This document shows, piece after piece, positions 8,688 to 16,367 of a stretch of 64,000 nucleotides of DNA. Within the stretch, counting starts at the first letter, position 1. The number at the start of each line of letters is the position of its first letter. Under the pieces are notes generated by a model. The model saw nothing but the letters and a program-made list of their open reading frames with translations. It searched no databases and was not told the DNA's origin. Source of the stretch: Allomuricauda sp. ARW1Y1 (GTDB lineage: Bacteria; Bacteroidota; Bacteroidia; Flavobacteriales; Flavobacteriaceae); the NCBI RefSeq assembly GCF_013407935.1, contig NZ_JACBZU010000001.1, positions 1 through 64,000 of the forward strand, written 5' to 3'. Made by a program: the position numbers and the translations under genes.

Positions 8688-8726
8688 AATACCCACAATA
8701 ATCATTAACCTTAAAACAGAGAACCC

Positions 8727-8966
8727 ATGAAAAAGACGATAAGTGTATTTGCCCTAATGCTAGCTACCGTGCTTACTTTGAGTATGACCAGCTGCAGGGA
8801 AACAAAAGAAGATAAGGCCGAAGAGGCCGTAGAAGATGTGAAGGAAGGCGTTGAGGATGCCGCCGAAGAGGTGGAAGACGCAGCGGAAGATGTTGGAGAC
8901 GACATTGAAGATGCTGCCGAAGAAGTGGAAGACTCCATTGAGGACGCCACTGACGATTCCCAATAG
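8727..8966 (+). CDS. Small acidic repeat lipoprotein
   Basis: The 79-residue product starts with a lipoprotein signal (TLSMTSC, lipidated Cys at 23). The mature part is nearly all Glu, Asp, Ala and Val arranged in repeats of the form VEDAAEE/VEDAAED, which would make a strongly acidic amphipathic helix or a flexible rod. It may bind cations, or coat or space the envelope; no family is assigned. It sits between the DUF1328 gene and a strong terminator at 8988, so these two small genes probably share a transcript. The open frames on the opposite strand here are shadows caused by the repeats. Confidence 0.85.
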   Translation: MKKTISVFALMLATVLTLSMTSCRETKEDKAEEAVEDVKEGVEDAAEEVEDAAEDVGDDIEDAAEEVEDSIEDATDDSQ

Positions 8967-8987
8967 ACTTCACAAATTAAAAAGTAT

Positions 8988-9018
8988 AAACTCTGGCAAA
9001 GATTTGCCAGAGTTTTTT
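8988..9018 (+). terminator. Intrinsic terminator after the acidic lipoprotein gene
   Basis: A 13-bp perfect stem (AAACTCTGGCAAA and its complement) with a 2-base GA centre is followed by a run of six T. It lies 22 bp after the stop codon at 8966 and separates the two small envelope genes from the cardiolipin synthase gene. Confidence 0.9.
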
Positions 9019-9101
9019 GTTTGCACCTATTTTATTATAGGGATGGCATGGCTTTACCATAAAACGTTGCTACCTTAGAACATCTAAACACTACCATTTT
9101 T

Positions 9102-10523
9102 TTGAAGACTGTCCTCACCATCCTCTATATCGTAACTTCCGTTTGGGCCATTGGCGCCATTATTTACCACGGAAGAAGGCCTTCCCGTTCCATTAGTTGG
9201 GCATTGGCCATTATTACCTTACCCTTTCTTGGGGCACTCCTCTATTACCTTTTTGGTGTGAACCGCAGAAAGTTCCGCTTTTTTAATCCCAAGGAATTTG
9301 AAAAACGCAAAAAATACGGATTACCGGAATCTCCCTTAAAAGAGGACCATCGCACCCATTTCGAGAACGACATCAGAAAACAGCGCCTCAGTCGGCTAAT
9401 CCATTCCAGTTGCAATACCACGGCGACCTCTGGAAACAAAGTTTCCGTGTTGCAGGATGGCGGCGAAACCTTTAATGTGCTGTTCAATGCCATGGAAAAG
9501 TCCAAAAGGTTCATCCACATTCAATATTATATTTTGGAACAGGGCCAGCTCTTGGACAAAATGTTGGATTTGTTGAAGCGGAAAATTGATCAGGGGGTGG
9601 AGGTACGCATCATTTACGACTCCTTGGGAAGCTATCAATTGCGGGGGCGGCCCAGGAAAAAATTTCAGGATATCGGGGTAAAGATCTACCCCATCATGCC
9701 CATCCGATTAACCAACCTGCTGTTCTCCCTCAATTTTAGGAACCATAGGAAAATTGTCATCATCGACAACCAAGTGGCCTTTACGGGGGGCGTGAATGTA
9801 TCGGACAAATACATCAAACGAGAGGATGGACTGGGCAAATGGAAGGACGTCCACTTGCAATTGGAAGGGCCAGTGGTCAACGACCTGCACATGGTATTTC
9901 TAAAGGACTACTTTTTTGCCAGCAACAAGGAAAATTTTCATATCTCCGATTATCTGTTCGAACAGGAACAAATGGACGGAGTTGATGCCCAAGTAGTGGC
10001 CGGGGGACCGGATTCCATGTATCCCACCATCATGCACCAGTACATCGGCATGATGAACCAGGCCCAAAAATCCATTTGCATTGCCAATCCCTATTTTGTT
10101 CCCGGAGAGGCTTTTTTGGAAAGTTTGAAGATTGTGGCACTGGAAGGTGTAAAAATCCATCTGCTGGTACCCAAAAAATCCGATTCCCAGGCCGCCAAAT
10201 TTGCGATGTTCTCCCATTTTGAGGAACTGCTGCAAGTGGGCATCGATATTTATTTGCGGGACGACTTTTCGCATAGCAAGATCATGATCGTAGACGACGA
10301 CTTGGTATCCATCGGTTCCGGAAACTTCGACATACGCAGCTTTGAGCTCAATTATGAAACCAATGTGCTCCTGTACGATAAGAAAATCACCGCCGAAATG
10401 GCCCAAGAGTTCCAAAAACTCTGCGATAAAGCTGAGTTGGTCACCTTGGAACGGTTCAAGAACAGGGGCGTATGGCTACGGTTCCTCGAAGGACTCTTCA
10501 AATTCTTTAAACCCCTCATTTAA
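9102..10523 (+). CDS. cls: Cardiolipin synthase
   Basis: The 473-residue enzyme has two N-terminal membrane helices (residues 1-50) and two phospholipase-D HKD motifs: H215-x-K217-x4-D222 (NHRKIVIID) and H391-x-K393-x4-D398 (HSKIMIVDD) followed by GSGNFDIRS. This is the bacterial cardiolipin synthase pattern, joining two phosphatidylglycerols, or PG and PE, in the inner membrane. Length matches ClsA-type enzymes. The frame begins with TTG at 9102, and the hydrophobic N-terminus starts immediately, so I accept this alternative start. A near-consensus -7 element TACCTTAG at 9071 precedes it. The upstream DUF1328 and acidic lipoprotein genes are cut off by a terminator, so cls is probably transcribed by itself. 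Confidence 0.92.
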   Translation: MKTVLTILYIVTSVWAIGAIIYHGRRPSRSISWALAIITLPFLGALLYYLFGVNRRKFRFFNPKEFEKRKKYGLPESPLKEDHRTHFENDIRKQRLSRLIHSSCNTTATSGNKVSVLQDGGETFNVLFNAMEKSKRFIHIQYYILEQGQLLDKMLDLLKRKIDQGVEVRIIYDSLGSYQLRGRPRKKFQDIGVKIYPIMPIRLTNLLFSLNFRNHRKIVIIDNQVAFTGGVNVSDKYIKREDGLGKWKDVHLQLEGPVVNDLHMVFLKDYFFASNKENFHISDYLFEQEQMDGVDAQVVAGGPDSMYPTIMHQYIGMMNQAQKSICIANPYFVPGEAFLESLKIVALEGVKIHLLVPKKSDSQAAKFAMFSHFEELLQVGIDIYLRDDFSHSKIMIVDDDLVSIGSGNFDIRSFELNYETNVLLYDKKITAEMAQEFQKLCDKAELVTLERFKNRGVWLRFLEGLFKFFKPLI

Positions 10524-10587
10524 TAGCCCAATAGGTATTTGGAGCAAACATTAAATGGTTTACGGCAAGCCAAAATAGGGACAAATC

Positions 10588-10595
10588 TACCTTTG
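10588..10595 (+). promoter_or_regulatory. Bacteroidota -7 promoter element (TACCTTTG)
   Basis: An exact TAnnTTTG match lies 14 bp before the ATG of the barrel-protein gene at 10610. No clear TTTG at -33 was found, so only the -7 element is claimed. Confidence 0.5.
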
Positions 10596-10609
10596 TGTCC
10601 AAATAAACA

Positions 10610-11077
10610 ATGATGAAAAATTTAATCTTACTTTTATTTTTAGCAGGAACAACAGCCATGAGTGCCCAGAGCATCTCAAAGAACGCCTTGGGTGTCCGAT
10701 TGGGCGATAACGACGGTTTTGGAGGTGAAATCTCCTACCAGCGTTACCTAAAAGCAAACAACAGACTGGAATTTGACCTCGGTTGGAGAGACTCCAACAA
10801 TGTGGAAGCCTTTAAATTGGTAGGTCTCTATCAATGGGTGATGCCCATAGATGGCGGTTTTAACTGGTACGTAGGTGCCGGTGGTGGTCTTGGTTCCTTT
10901 GATGCCGGTGAGAACGATGGAACTTTTGCCCTTGTGGCCGGTGACATCGGTATAGAGTATAATTTTGAAATCCCGCTGCTCATTTCATTGGACATGAGAC
11001 CGGAACTTGGATTCAACGACAATTATTCCGATGACCTTGACCTTGATATCGCCCTTGGTCTGCGATACCAGTTTTAG
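10610..11077 (+). CDS. Small outer-membrane beta-barrel protein
   Basis: The 155-residue product has a signal peptide (LLFLAGTTAMSAQ) and then alternating hydrophobic strands with aromatic girdles, ending in ALGLRYQF with the C-terminal Phe typical of outer-membrane barrels. The pattern (NALGVRLGDNDGFGGEISYQRYL, shown in part; then WYVGAGGGLGSF) resembles small OmpX/OmpW-like eight-stranded barrels of Bacteroidota. Its role may be structural or in small-molecule passage; no specific function can be assigned. It has its own -7 element and stands alone between cls and a repeat element at 11102. Confidence 0.75.
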   Translation: MMKNLILLLFLAGTTAMSAQSISKNALGVRLGDNDGFGGEISYQRYLKANNRLEFDLGWRDSNNVEAFKLVGLYQWVMPIDGGFNWYVGAGGGLGSFDAGENDGTFALVAGDIGIEYNFEIPLLISLDMRPELGFNDNYSDDLDLDIALGLRYQF

Positions 11078-11101
11078 GTAAAAAAAGAATCTAAATAAAA
11101 A

Positions 11102-11223
11102 GCTGTCTAAAGAGCGGTATTATTTGAACGTCAGGTTGAGTAGAGCCGAAACCCATTGATTATCAGTGTGCAATAAGTTCTCGACTGCGCTCGAACTGAC
11201 AGATAACCCGTTCTTTAGACAGC
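11102..11223. repeat. Dispersed intergenic repeat bounded by 16-bp inverted arms
   Basis: The left arm GCTGTCTAAAGAGCGG and the right arm, read on the other strand GCTGTCTAAAGAACGG, match at 15 of 16 positions and bound a 122-bp non-coding element. Inside is TTCTCGACTGCGCTCGAACTGACA, given here only by its core TCGACTGCGCTCGA, which belongs to a repeat class scattered through flavobacterial intergenic DNA. The element fills the gap between the barrel gene and the HExxH gene and could fold into a long hairpin that stops or stabilises transcripts. Confidence 0.7.
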
Positions 11224-11245
11224 ATCTTTTTAAGCCCAGTTCATT

Positions 11246-11878
11246 TTGAAGAGAAAATTCCTTTCCATTTTTCTTGTATTCATCGCACTATTTTTTGTAA
11301 TCATTATTTTGAAGGAACCCAAAAACAGTATACCCGACAACATAAAAGATGAAGTAAACATCGCCTTGGAACATTTTCCAGAGCTTGAAGGCATTCCCAT
11401 AACCTTTAAGTTTAAAAAAAACATCAAAAAATCGGTGATGCAGGCACAGCCTACCTGGAGCGGACTCGTAAAACCGAGAAGCAAGCGAAGCTATGTGATT
11501 CTGATCAGCGAACGGTTCAAGATTTCCGGTGAAGAATATAAAACAGTGGATGTGCCCAAAGATGTTTTGATCGGTTGGTTGGGTCATGAGCTCGGCCATG
11601 TGATGGATTATCAAGAGCGGGGCAATCTCAATCTTATCGGTTTTGGTATCCGCTATGTGCTTTTAAAAGAGTTTGTGAAGCAAGCGGAGCGTGCCGCAGA
11701 TTCCTTTGCCGTAGCAAGGGGAATGTCCGAATACATCCTAAAGACGAAACGGTTTATACTCAACAATTCCGACATCGATGAAACGTACAAGACCCGAATC
11801 AAACAATATTATCTATCCCCGGATGAAATTATGGAAATGGTCAAACAACAGGATTCGGTCGACAATGGCCTATTATGA
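11246..11878 (+). CDS. Membrane-anchored HExxH metallopeptidase-like protein
   Basis: The 210-residue protein begins with one hydrophobic anchor (residues 3-25) and carries HELGH at residues 114-118 followed by E148-RAAD, which together form a zinc site of the gluzincin/M48-like type (HExxH plus downstream Glu). It is much shorter than FtsH or HtpX enzymes and matches no family I can name. The start is TTG at 11246; the basic KRK and hydrophobic segment follow at once, so this start is plausible. The gene overlaps the convergent GH3 gene by 6 bp. A protein quality-control or envelope peptidase role is inference. Confidence 0.7.
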   Translation: MKRKFLSIFLVFIALFFVIIILKEPKNSIPDNIKDEVNIALEHFPELEGIPITFKFKKNIKKSVMQAQPTWSGLVKPRSKRSYVILISERFKISGEEYKTVDVPKDVLIGWLGHELGHVMDYQERGNLNLIGFGIRYVLLKEFVKQAERAADSFAVARGMSEYILKTKRFILNNSDIDETYKTRIKQYYLSPDEIMEMVKQQDSVDNGLL

Positions 11879-13396
11879 TTGATTAGCGACAAATTCCTCC
11901 CATTCCTTAAAGCGCTCCTCTCCCATAACACGCTCCATTTTTACCTGACCACCTTTCTTTTTGTTGGCCCCGTTCCATTCGGCAAACATTTGTTGGGGCA
12001 CAAAGGTGACCTTAACGCCTTCCAAAGCTTTGCTTCGGGCTCCCTTGTAGTTTTTATTGGCTTCCTTTAAGTAAGCGTCCAACACGGCCGCAGTTTTTTC
12101 CTCATCCAGATTTTTATCGGACCCCAAATACCAGGAATGGTAAAATCCATCGTCAAAGCGTTTGGCGCAAAGTGTGTATTCTGGCACCTTGATATTGAGT
12201 TCCTCTTCCAAATGTTTCACAGCATCGTTCAACTTGTTCACCGAAAGCTGGGAACCCACGGTATTCAAGAAGAATTTAGTTCGACCCGTAATTTTGATCT
12301 CGGCTCTTTCCACATCCGTAAAGGCTATGGTATCGCCAATAATGTACCTCCATGCGCCGGATACCGTGGAAATGATCAATACATAATCCACCTCCTCCAC
12401 CACTTTGTCAAGGGTAATGGAAGGCGCATTATCGGTCAACGATCCATCTTGATTGATGTATTCCGGTTCAAAGGGGACAAATTCAAAATAGACCCCATTG
12501 TCCGTAATCAATTTCATGGCCGTAGTCTCCGGACGGTTCTGGCAGGCAAAGAACCCTTCGGAAGCCAAATAGGTATCGATAATCTGAATAGGATGGCCCA
12601 ATAGGGCGTTGAAACTTTTTTCGTAGGGCTCAAAAGCCACTCCTCCGGAAGTATAGGCCTGTAAATTGGGCCAAATTTCATGAATATGCTCCGCATTGTG
12701 GTAATCAATGACCTTTTTGAGCATCAATTCCATCCAGGAGGGAATGCCACTAAGGGCGCCAATATCCCAATTTTTCGCGTTTTTGGCAATGGAAAGCACC
12801 CGTTCGTCCCAATCATCAATTTGGGCAATCTTGTCCCCGGGCTTGTAGTATTTTTTAAACCAAAATGGAATGTTGCTGGCACTTATGCCGCTAATTTCCC
12901 CTTCTTTTTTACCATTGCGTTCCTGCAGGTTGGTGGAGCTGCCCAACATCATGATTTCCTTCTCGAAAAAATCCGCTGGCATATCAAAATTGCTCATGGC
13001 GAAAACCTGTTGCCGTCCTGCCCGTGTAATGGAGTCCAACATATCTTTGGTTACTGGAATTCGCTTGGAAGTCTTACCTGTGGTGCCGGAAGACAGCGCA
13101 AAAAAATCAGGACTTCCGGGCCAAGTCACATTGGGCTCGCCCTCAATGGTCTTGCTCCACCATTCCTCGGTAATTTTGTTATAGTCGTGGTAAGGAATTT
13201 TCTCTGAAAAGGTCTTTTGGATGTCATCGGACGTTAGGATGGTTTCAAAATCGTACTGCCTTCCAAAATCGGTATCCTTAGCTTTTTCCAGCAAATCCCG
13301 TAGTACCTTTTTTTGGTCTTCAACAGGGTCTGTTTCCCTACTGAGGGCATCCTTTGCCTCAATAACACCTTTGATAATGTTTCCTATGATTGCCAT
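11873..13396 (-). CDS. GH3 auxin-responsive-promoter-family acyl-adenylating protein
   Basis: The 507-residue product belongs to the GH3 family (PF03321), related to the ANL adenylating enzymes: FALSSGTTGKTSKRIP is the ATP/AMP binding loop, followed by AYTSGGVAFEPY and WRYIIGDTIAF. Plant GH3 enzymes link amino acids to plant hormone acids; bacterial members are common in Bacteroidota and their substrates are unknown. Length is usual for the bacterial group. The next gene upstream on the same strand, a small hypothetical at 13479, is 82 bp away and could share its promoter. No neighbouring biosynthetic genes point to a substrate. Confidence 0.85.
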   Translation of the reverse strand: MAIIGNIIKGVIEAKDALSRETDPVEDQKKVLRDLLEKAKDTDFGRQYDFETILTSDDIQKTFSEKIPYHDYNKITEEWWSKTIEGEPNVTWPGSPDFFALSSGTTGKTSKRIPVTKDMLDSITRAGRQQVFAMSNFDMPADFFEKEIMMLGSSTNLQERNGKKEGEISGISASNIPFWFKKYYKPGDKIAQIDDWDERVLSIAKNAKNWDIGALSGIPSWMELMLKKVIDYHNAEHIHEIWPNLQAYTSGGVAFEPYEKSFNALLGHPIQIIDTYLASEGFFACQNRPETTAMKLITDNGVYFEFVPFEPEYINQDGSLTDNAPSITLDKVVEEVDYVLIISTVSGAWRYIIGDTIAFTDVERAEIKITGRTKFFLNTVGSQLSVNKLNDAVKHLEEELNIKVPEYTLCAKRFDDGFYHSWYLGSDKNLDEEKTAAVLDAYLKEANKNYKGARSKALEGVKVTFVPQQMFAEWNGANKKKGGQVKMERVMGEERFKEWEEFVANQS

Positions 13397-13478
13397 ATGG
13401 GTAATTTCTTTATGTAAAATTACCGATATACCTGCATTGGGGTGTTCTCAATCCGTTTTTTGATTGACTGGAAAGATC

Positions 13479-13775
13479 TTAGAAATGAGCTGTCGCCAAA
13501 AGGGATGACACAGGTTCTTGCACAATTCGCGCTTTGGGCTGAACGAGCTTATCCGAAATTTTGGAATAGAGCGGTTCGGGAGTTTCTGGGTGAACGGAAA
13601 CCTTTCCATTGGAAGCATCAATTTGAATCCCTACCAAAGAAAGGTAATTCATCAGGTGTTCTGCCTCTTTGATGAGTATCTTTACCACCTGAAGGCGGAC
13701 CGCATATTCCAAATTAATCCTACTTTGGTGGTTGAGGGAAGTTTTGTTTTCCGTATGTTTCCAGATAATTTCCAA
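13479..13775 (-). CDS. Small hypothetical protein
   Basis: This 98-residue frame has no recognised domain, signal peptide or membrane helix. It has a helical middle part (LEYAVRLQVVKILIKEAEHLMNYL, seen as regular hydrophobic spacing; only part quoted) that looks protein-like. It lies 82 bp upstream of the GH3 gene on the same strand. A plus-strand frame of similar length (13518-13799) overlaps it; the minus frame is preferred because it reads with the GH3 gene and has more even composition. Support is weak. Confidence 0.4.
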   Translation of the reverse strand: MEIIWKHTENKTSLNHQSRINLEYAVRLQVVKILIKEAEHLMNYLSLVGIQIDASNGKVSVHPETPEPLYSKISDKLVQPKARIVQEPVSSLLATAHF

Positions 13776-14068
13776 CTACTTCTTTTGATGCAAAAATAGT
13801 CCAAATAATATACAGTTTACAATTACGAAACGTTAAATTAACATACGGCGGGGCTTTAGTGGAGAAAACCTGATTTTTTACACATCCTCCTTTATCTCCA
13901 GTATCAGGAAAACAGGTCGCTTCCAGATCATTTTTAGAATTTTTCAACACTTCCCCCACCCATCTTCTTAATGTTTTCATAAATATGAAAATCAAATGGT
14001 TGCATAGGCAAAAAGTATAAAACTAACCCTTATATTTAGCCGATTGCGAATAATTTTAAAAACAAAAA

Positions 14069-14296
14069 ATGACCCAGGATTTATTACAACAGGCGGAAGA
14101 ATTTGAGAAAAGGCCCATGAGCCACATGTCCACCAGCGATAGGGTTAAGGCCTCAAGGGAAGCAAAAAGCTTGATTCTTTCCATTAACGAGATCTACAAA
14201 AAGACTAAGGATTCCAAATTAATGGAAATCATGAAGAATATTACGGCCAAGAAGCGTAAAATCGAAAAACGACTTAAAGGTTCGCCCTTGGCTTAA
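14069..14296 (+). CDS. Small conserved-looking cytoplasmic protein
   Basis: The 75-residue product is charged and almost all helical, with MSHMSTSDRVKASREAK near the middle and a very basic end (AKKRKIEKRLKGSPLA). It has no signal or membrane segment and may bind nucleic acid or form a coiled coil. I do not recognise a named family. The start ATG at 14069 follows an A-rich stretch (AAAACAAAAA) typical of Bacteroidota translation starts. A perfect 12-bp hairpin lies 21 bp after the stop. The 293 bp upstream of the gene contain no other supportable gene. Confidence 0.7.
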   Translation: MTQDLLQQAEEFEKRPMSHMSTSDRVKASREAKSLILSINEIYKKTKDSKLMEIMKNITAKKRKIEKRLKGSPLA

Positions 14297-14317
14297 CATC
14301 TACTTTCAAAAGTATAC

Positions 14318-14355
14318 GGAAGGATGTTTCTCCATCCTGCGATAAACATCCTTCC
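14318..14355. repeat. Perfect 12-bp hairpin after the 75-residue gene
   Basis: GGAAGGATGTTT at 14318-14329 and its exact complement at 14344-14355 enclose a 14-base loop. There is no T-run afterwards, so it may be a processing or mRNA-stability structure, or a weak terminator. From here to 14591 I see no gene; the stretch is AT-rich with one more small stem (CACCA/TGGTG near 14475). Confidence 0.65.
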
Positions 14356-14591
14356 CAAGATTCCAACCTTCTTCTTCCAATTGACATAACAGTTTGTTTT
14401 TCAGCGAAAAGATCCAGCTTTCGCCCAACCATCTTCATGTCAAAATCCATCACTTTTCCATTTACATAACTTTTACCACCAATTATGGTGATATTAGGGC
14501 AACCGATATAATTCTACATGGGAATTGGCTTTGTTTTGAATACTTTAGAGGTGTAGTTTTAACTCAACTAAATAAACAAACACGCTGAAAA

Positions 14592-14693
14592 ATGAACACT
14601 ATAGAAGCAAAGTTGGGATACCTTTTTTGGTACGCCGTAATTGCACTATCCGTCTACTCCCTTTTAAGAAGTATCTACTTTTACATTAGTTAA
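14592..14693 (+). CDS. Candidate 33-residue single-helix membrane protein
   Basis: An ATG at 14592 opens a 33-codon frame whose product is short, starts with a polar MNTIEAK and continues as one hydrophobic helix rich in aromatic residues (YLFWYAVIALSVYSLL), ending RSIYFYIS. A -7-like TACTTTAG lies at 14541 and a strong intrinsic terminator at 14755, so a short transcript of about 200 bases would contain just this frame. This makes it more likely to be real than a chance frame, but no homologue is recognised. It could instead mark a small RNA. Confidence 0.45.
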   Translation: MNTIEAKLGYLFWYAVIALSVYSLLRSIYFYIS

Positions 14694-14754
14694 CTATACT
14701 AAACACTAACGCATCCCTTAAAATTCATCTGCAGTTAGTTAGTAATGTGTCTTG

Positions 14755-14781
14755 GGGCTCCTGTTCAGGTGCCCTTTTTTT
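14755..14781 (+). terminator. Intrinsic terminator
   Basis: Stem GGGC-t-CCTG pairs with CAGG-t-GCCC around a TT loop and runs straight into seven T. On the plus strand it would end the transcript carrying the 33-codon frame; the T-run overlaps the stop codon of the convergent pyruvate-kinase-like gene. Confidence 0.85.
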
Positions 14782-16300
14782 ATTTCCACTCCATTTTGGG
14801 CAGCATAACCTCTTTCTTATCATGGGAGCTCTTCATGGTCTGCATCACCTCATCCAAAAAAGAGATGGCCTCAATAATATGCGGGCCTTTGTTCAACATA
14901 ACGCATTCCGCTTGGACGGAAGAAGCTAAATCGGTAATCTCAGATCTCGACGGCATTCCTTTTTTGGCCAAGCCCTCCAATACTTGTGTGGCCCATACCA
15001 CAGGAATATGTGCCGCTCCGCAGAACGACAAAATACCTTCCTGTACAGCACCCATATTTTTCCATCCTACTTCAAGGGCCAGGTCGCCACGAGCTATCAT
15101 AATGCCCAAACGTTTGCGCTGCATTGCAGTAATAAGGATATTAATTAGGTTTTTATAGGCTAAATGGGTCTCTATTTTCAAGATAAGTCCCAACTCATCA
15201 TTTGCACCCAACTTTTTGAGCTCCAAAAGCAGGTCATTCACATCTTTTTCGTCGTTTACAAAGGAATAGTTGACCATATCCGCATATTGTGTCACAAACC
15301 TTAAATCTTCACGATCTTTTTCCGTGAGTCCCGAAATTCCCAAATCCAATGTGGGCAAATTGATTCCTTTCTCCCCTTTCAGTTTTGCTCCACCTGGCTT
15401 GGTACGTGTAATTTTTACCACAAAGGAATCCACATGTTTTTGAATAACTTCTCCTTCAATTTTTCCATCATCGAATAAAATAGGGGCTCCCGTTTCGACC
15501 CGATCTACGATTATGGCAGGGATGCATCCAATGCTGGCAGGTTGAAGCTGTTTTCCATTTCCATCGAAGGTGGGTAGGGCAACCTCTTTTTCGTTTCTGG
15601 TCACGATGAGTTCGTCGCCAGCGTGCACCCGGATATATGGTTCTTTCGGGATATTGCCCTGTTTATGGTCGCGAATAACCATCGGCCCAGTCCTTATTTT
15701 GGGACCGGCCAAATCCATGGCTATCGTTACATGGCTGGAATTCTCTTTGGCAGCCCTTCGGACGTGGTCAATTATGGCTTTCCATACGTCGGGGCCATCG
15801 TGGGCGCAATTGATGCGGGCACAATCCATCCCATTTTTCACCATTTGGAGCACCAAATCATAGTCTGTTGCCGCTTCCGTGGGTTGTGTCACCATAATAC
15901 GCACCCTGCGTTCCCTTGTGTTCAGCCCGAATAGTGCTTCCGTGTGCTTCTGTAGCAACAAGGCCCCATCGCCAATGTTCAAAAACTCATTTTTGGTAAG
16001 GTCGGGGCTCCTGCCCAACAAGCTATTCACAATGATTTTTAAGTTGAGAAGACTGCCCAGTATATTGCCCTCTGCATTGGCAAGCCGGGTCAGACCCAGT
16101 TGTTTGAGGCCCTTTTGCATTTTACGCGCATCAAAACTCCGAAAGGAAGTATAATGGAGCAGATTTCTGGCACTGGCGCTATACATATCGCATACACCCT
16201 TGGTCAATCCATGGCCATCCATTTCATGCTGATGGATCCTGTCAATGACGGCATCAATTTGCTCTGCCATTTTTTCCAGTAGTTCCCGAGTAATGCCCAT
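14780..16300 (-). CDS. Pyruvate-kinase-like protein with N-terminal extension
   Basis: The start at 16300 (MGITRELLEKMAEQID) is chosen over the upstream Met at 16342, whose 14 extra residues are hydrophobic and not helical. Residues 1-125 are a helical extension not found in ordinary pyruvate kinases. The rest is the kinase barrel: GMDCARINCAHDG (usual GMNVARLNFSHG), DLAGPKIRTG, ILKIET, MIARGDLALE and WATQVLE. The usual MLSGETAxG segment is replaced by MLNKGPHI, and the C-terminal regulatory PK_C domain is absent. I recall similar features in a plant protein group (Arabidopsis At3g49160-like). Whether it converts phosphoenolpyruvate and ADP to pyruvate and ATP is therefore open. It lies 68 bp after the GH32 gene on the same strand. 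Confidence 0.8.
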   Translation of the reverse strand: MGITRELLEKMAEQIDAVIDRIHQHEMDGHGLTKGVCDMYSASARNLLHYTSFRSFDARKMQKGLKQLGLTRLANAEGNILGSLLNLKIIVNSLLGRSPDLTKNEFLNIGDGALLLQKHTEALFGLNTRERRVRIMVTQPTEAATDYDLVLQMVKNGMDCARINCAHDGPDVWKAIIDHVRRAAKENSSHVTIAMDLAGPKIRTGPMVIRDHKQGNIPKEPYIRVHAGDELIVTRNEKEVALPTFDGNGKQLQPASIGCIPAIIVDRVETGAPILFDDGKIEGEVIQKHVDSFVVKITRTKPGGAKLKGEKGINLPTLDLGISGLTEKDREDLRFVTQYADMVNYSFVNDEKDVNDLLLELKKLGANDELGLILKIETHLAYKNLINILITAMQRKRLGIMIARGDLALEVGWKNMGAVQEGILSFCGAAHIPVVWATQVLEGLAKKGMPSRSEITDLASSVQAECVMLNKGPHIIEAISFLDEVMQTMKSSHDKKEVMLPKMEWK

Positions 16301-16367
16301 AACGCCATGATTGACCACAAAGATGATCGAGAAACTTGTCAAAAAAGCTGATATCGGTCAGACAATA

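Noticed and set aside
8711-8973. Three overlapping minus-strand frames rich in Ser, Leu and Pro
   Set aside because: They mirror the acidic repeats of the lipoprotein gene on the plus strand; low complexity explains the openness.
13518-13799. Plus-strand 93-codon frame
   Set aside because: Overlaps the minus-strand hypothetical gene, has no start context or family, and does not fit the neighbouring transcripts; still uncertain.
13720-13995. Minus-strand 91-codon frame upstream of the small hypothetical gene
   Set aside because: Basic, Lys-rich start and no family; overlaps the better minus-strand frame.
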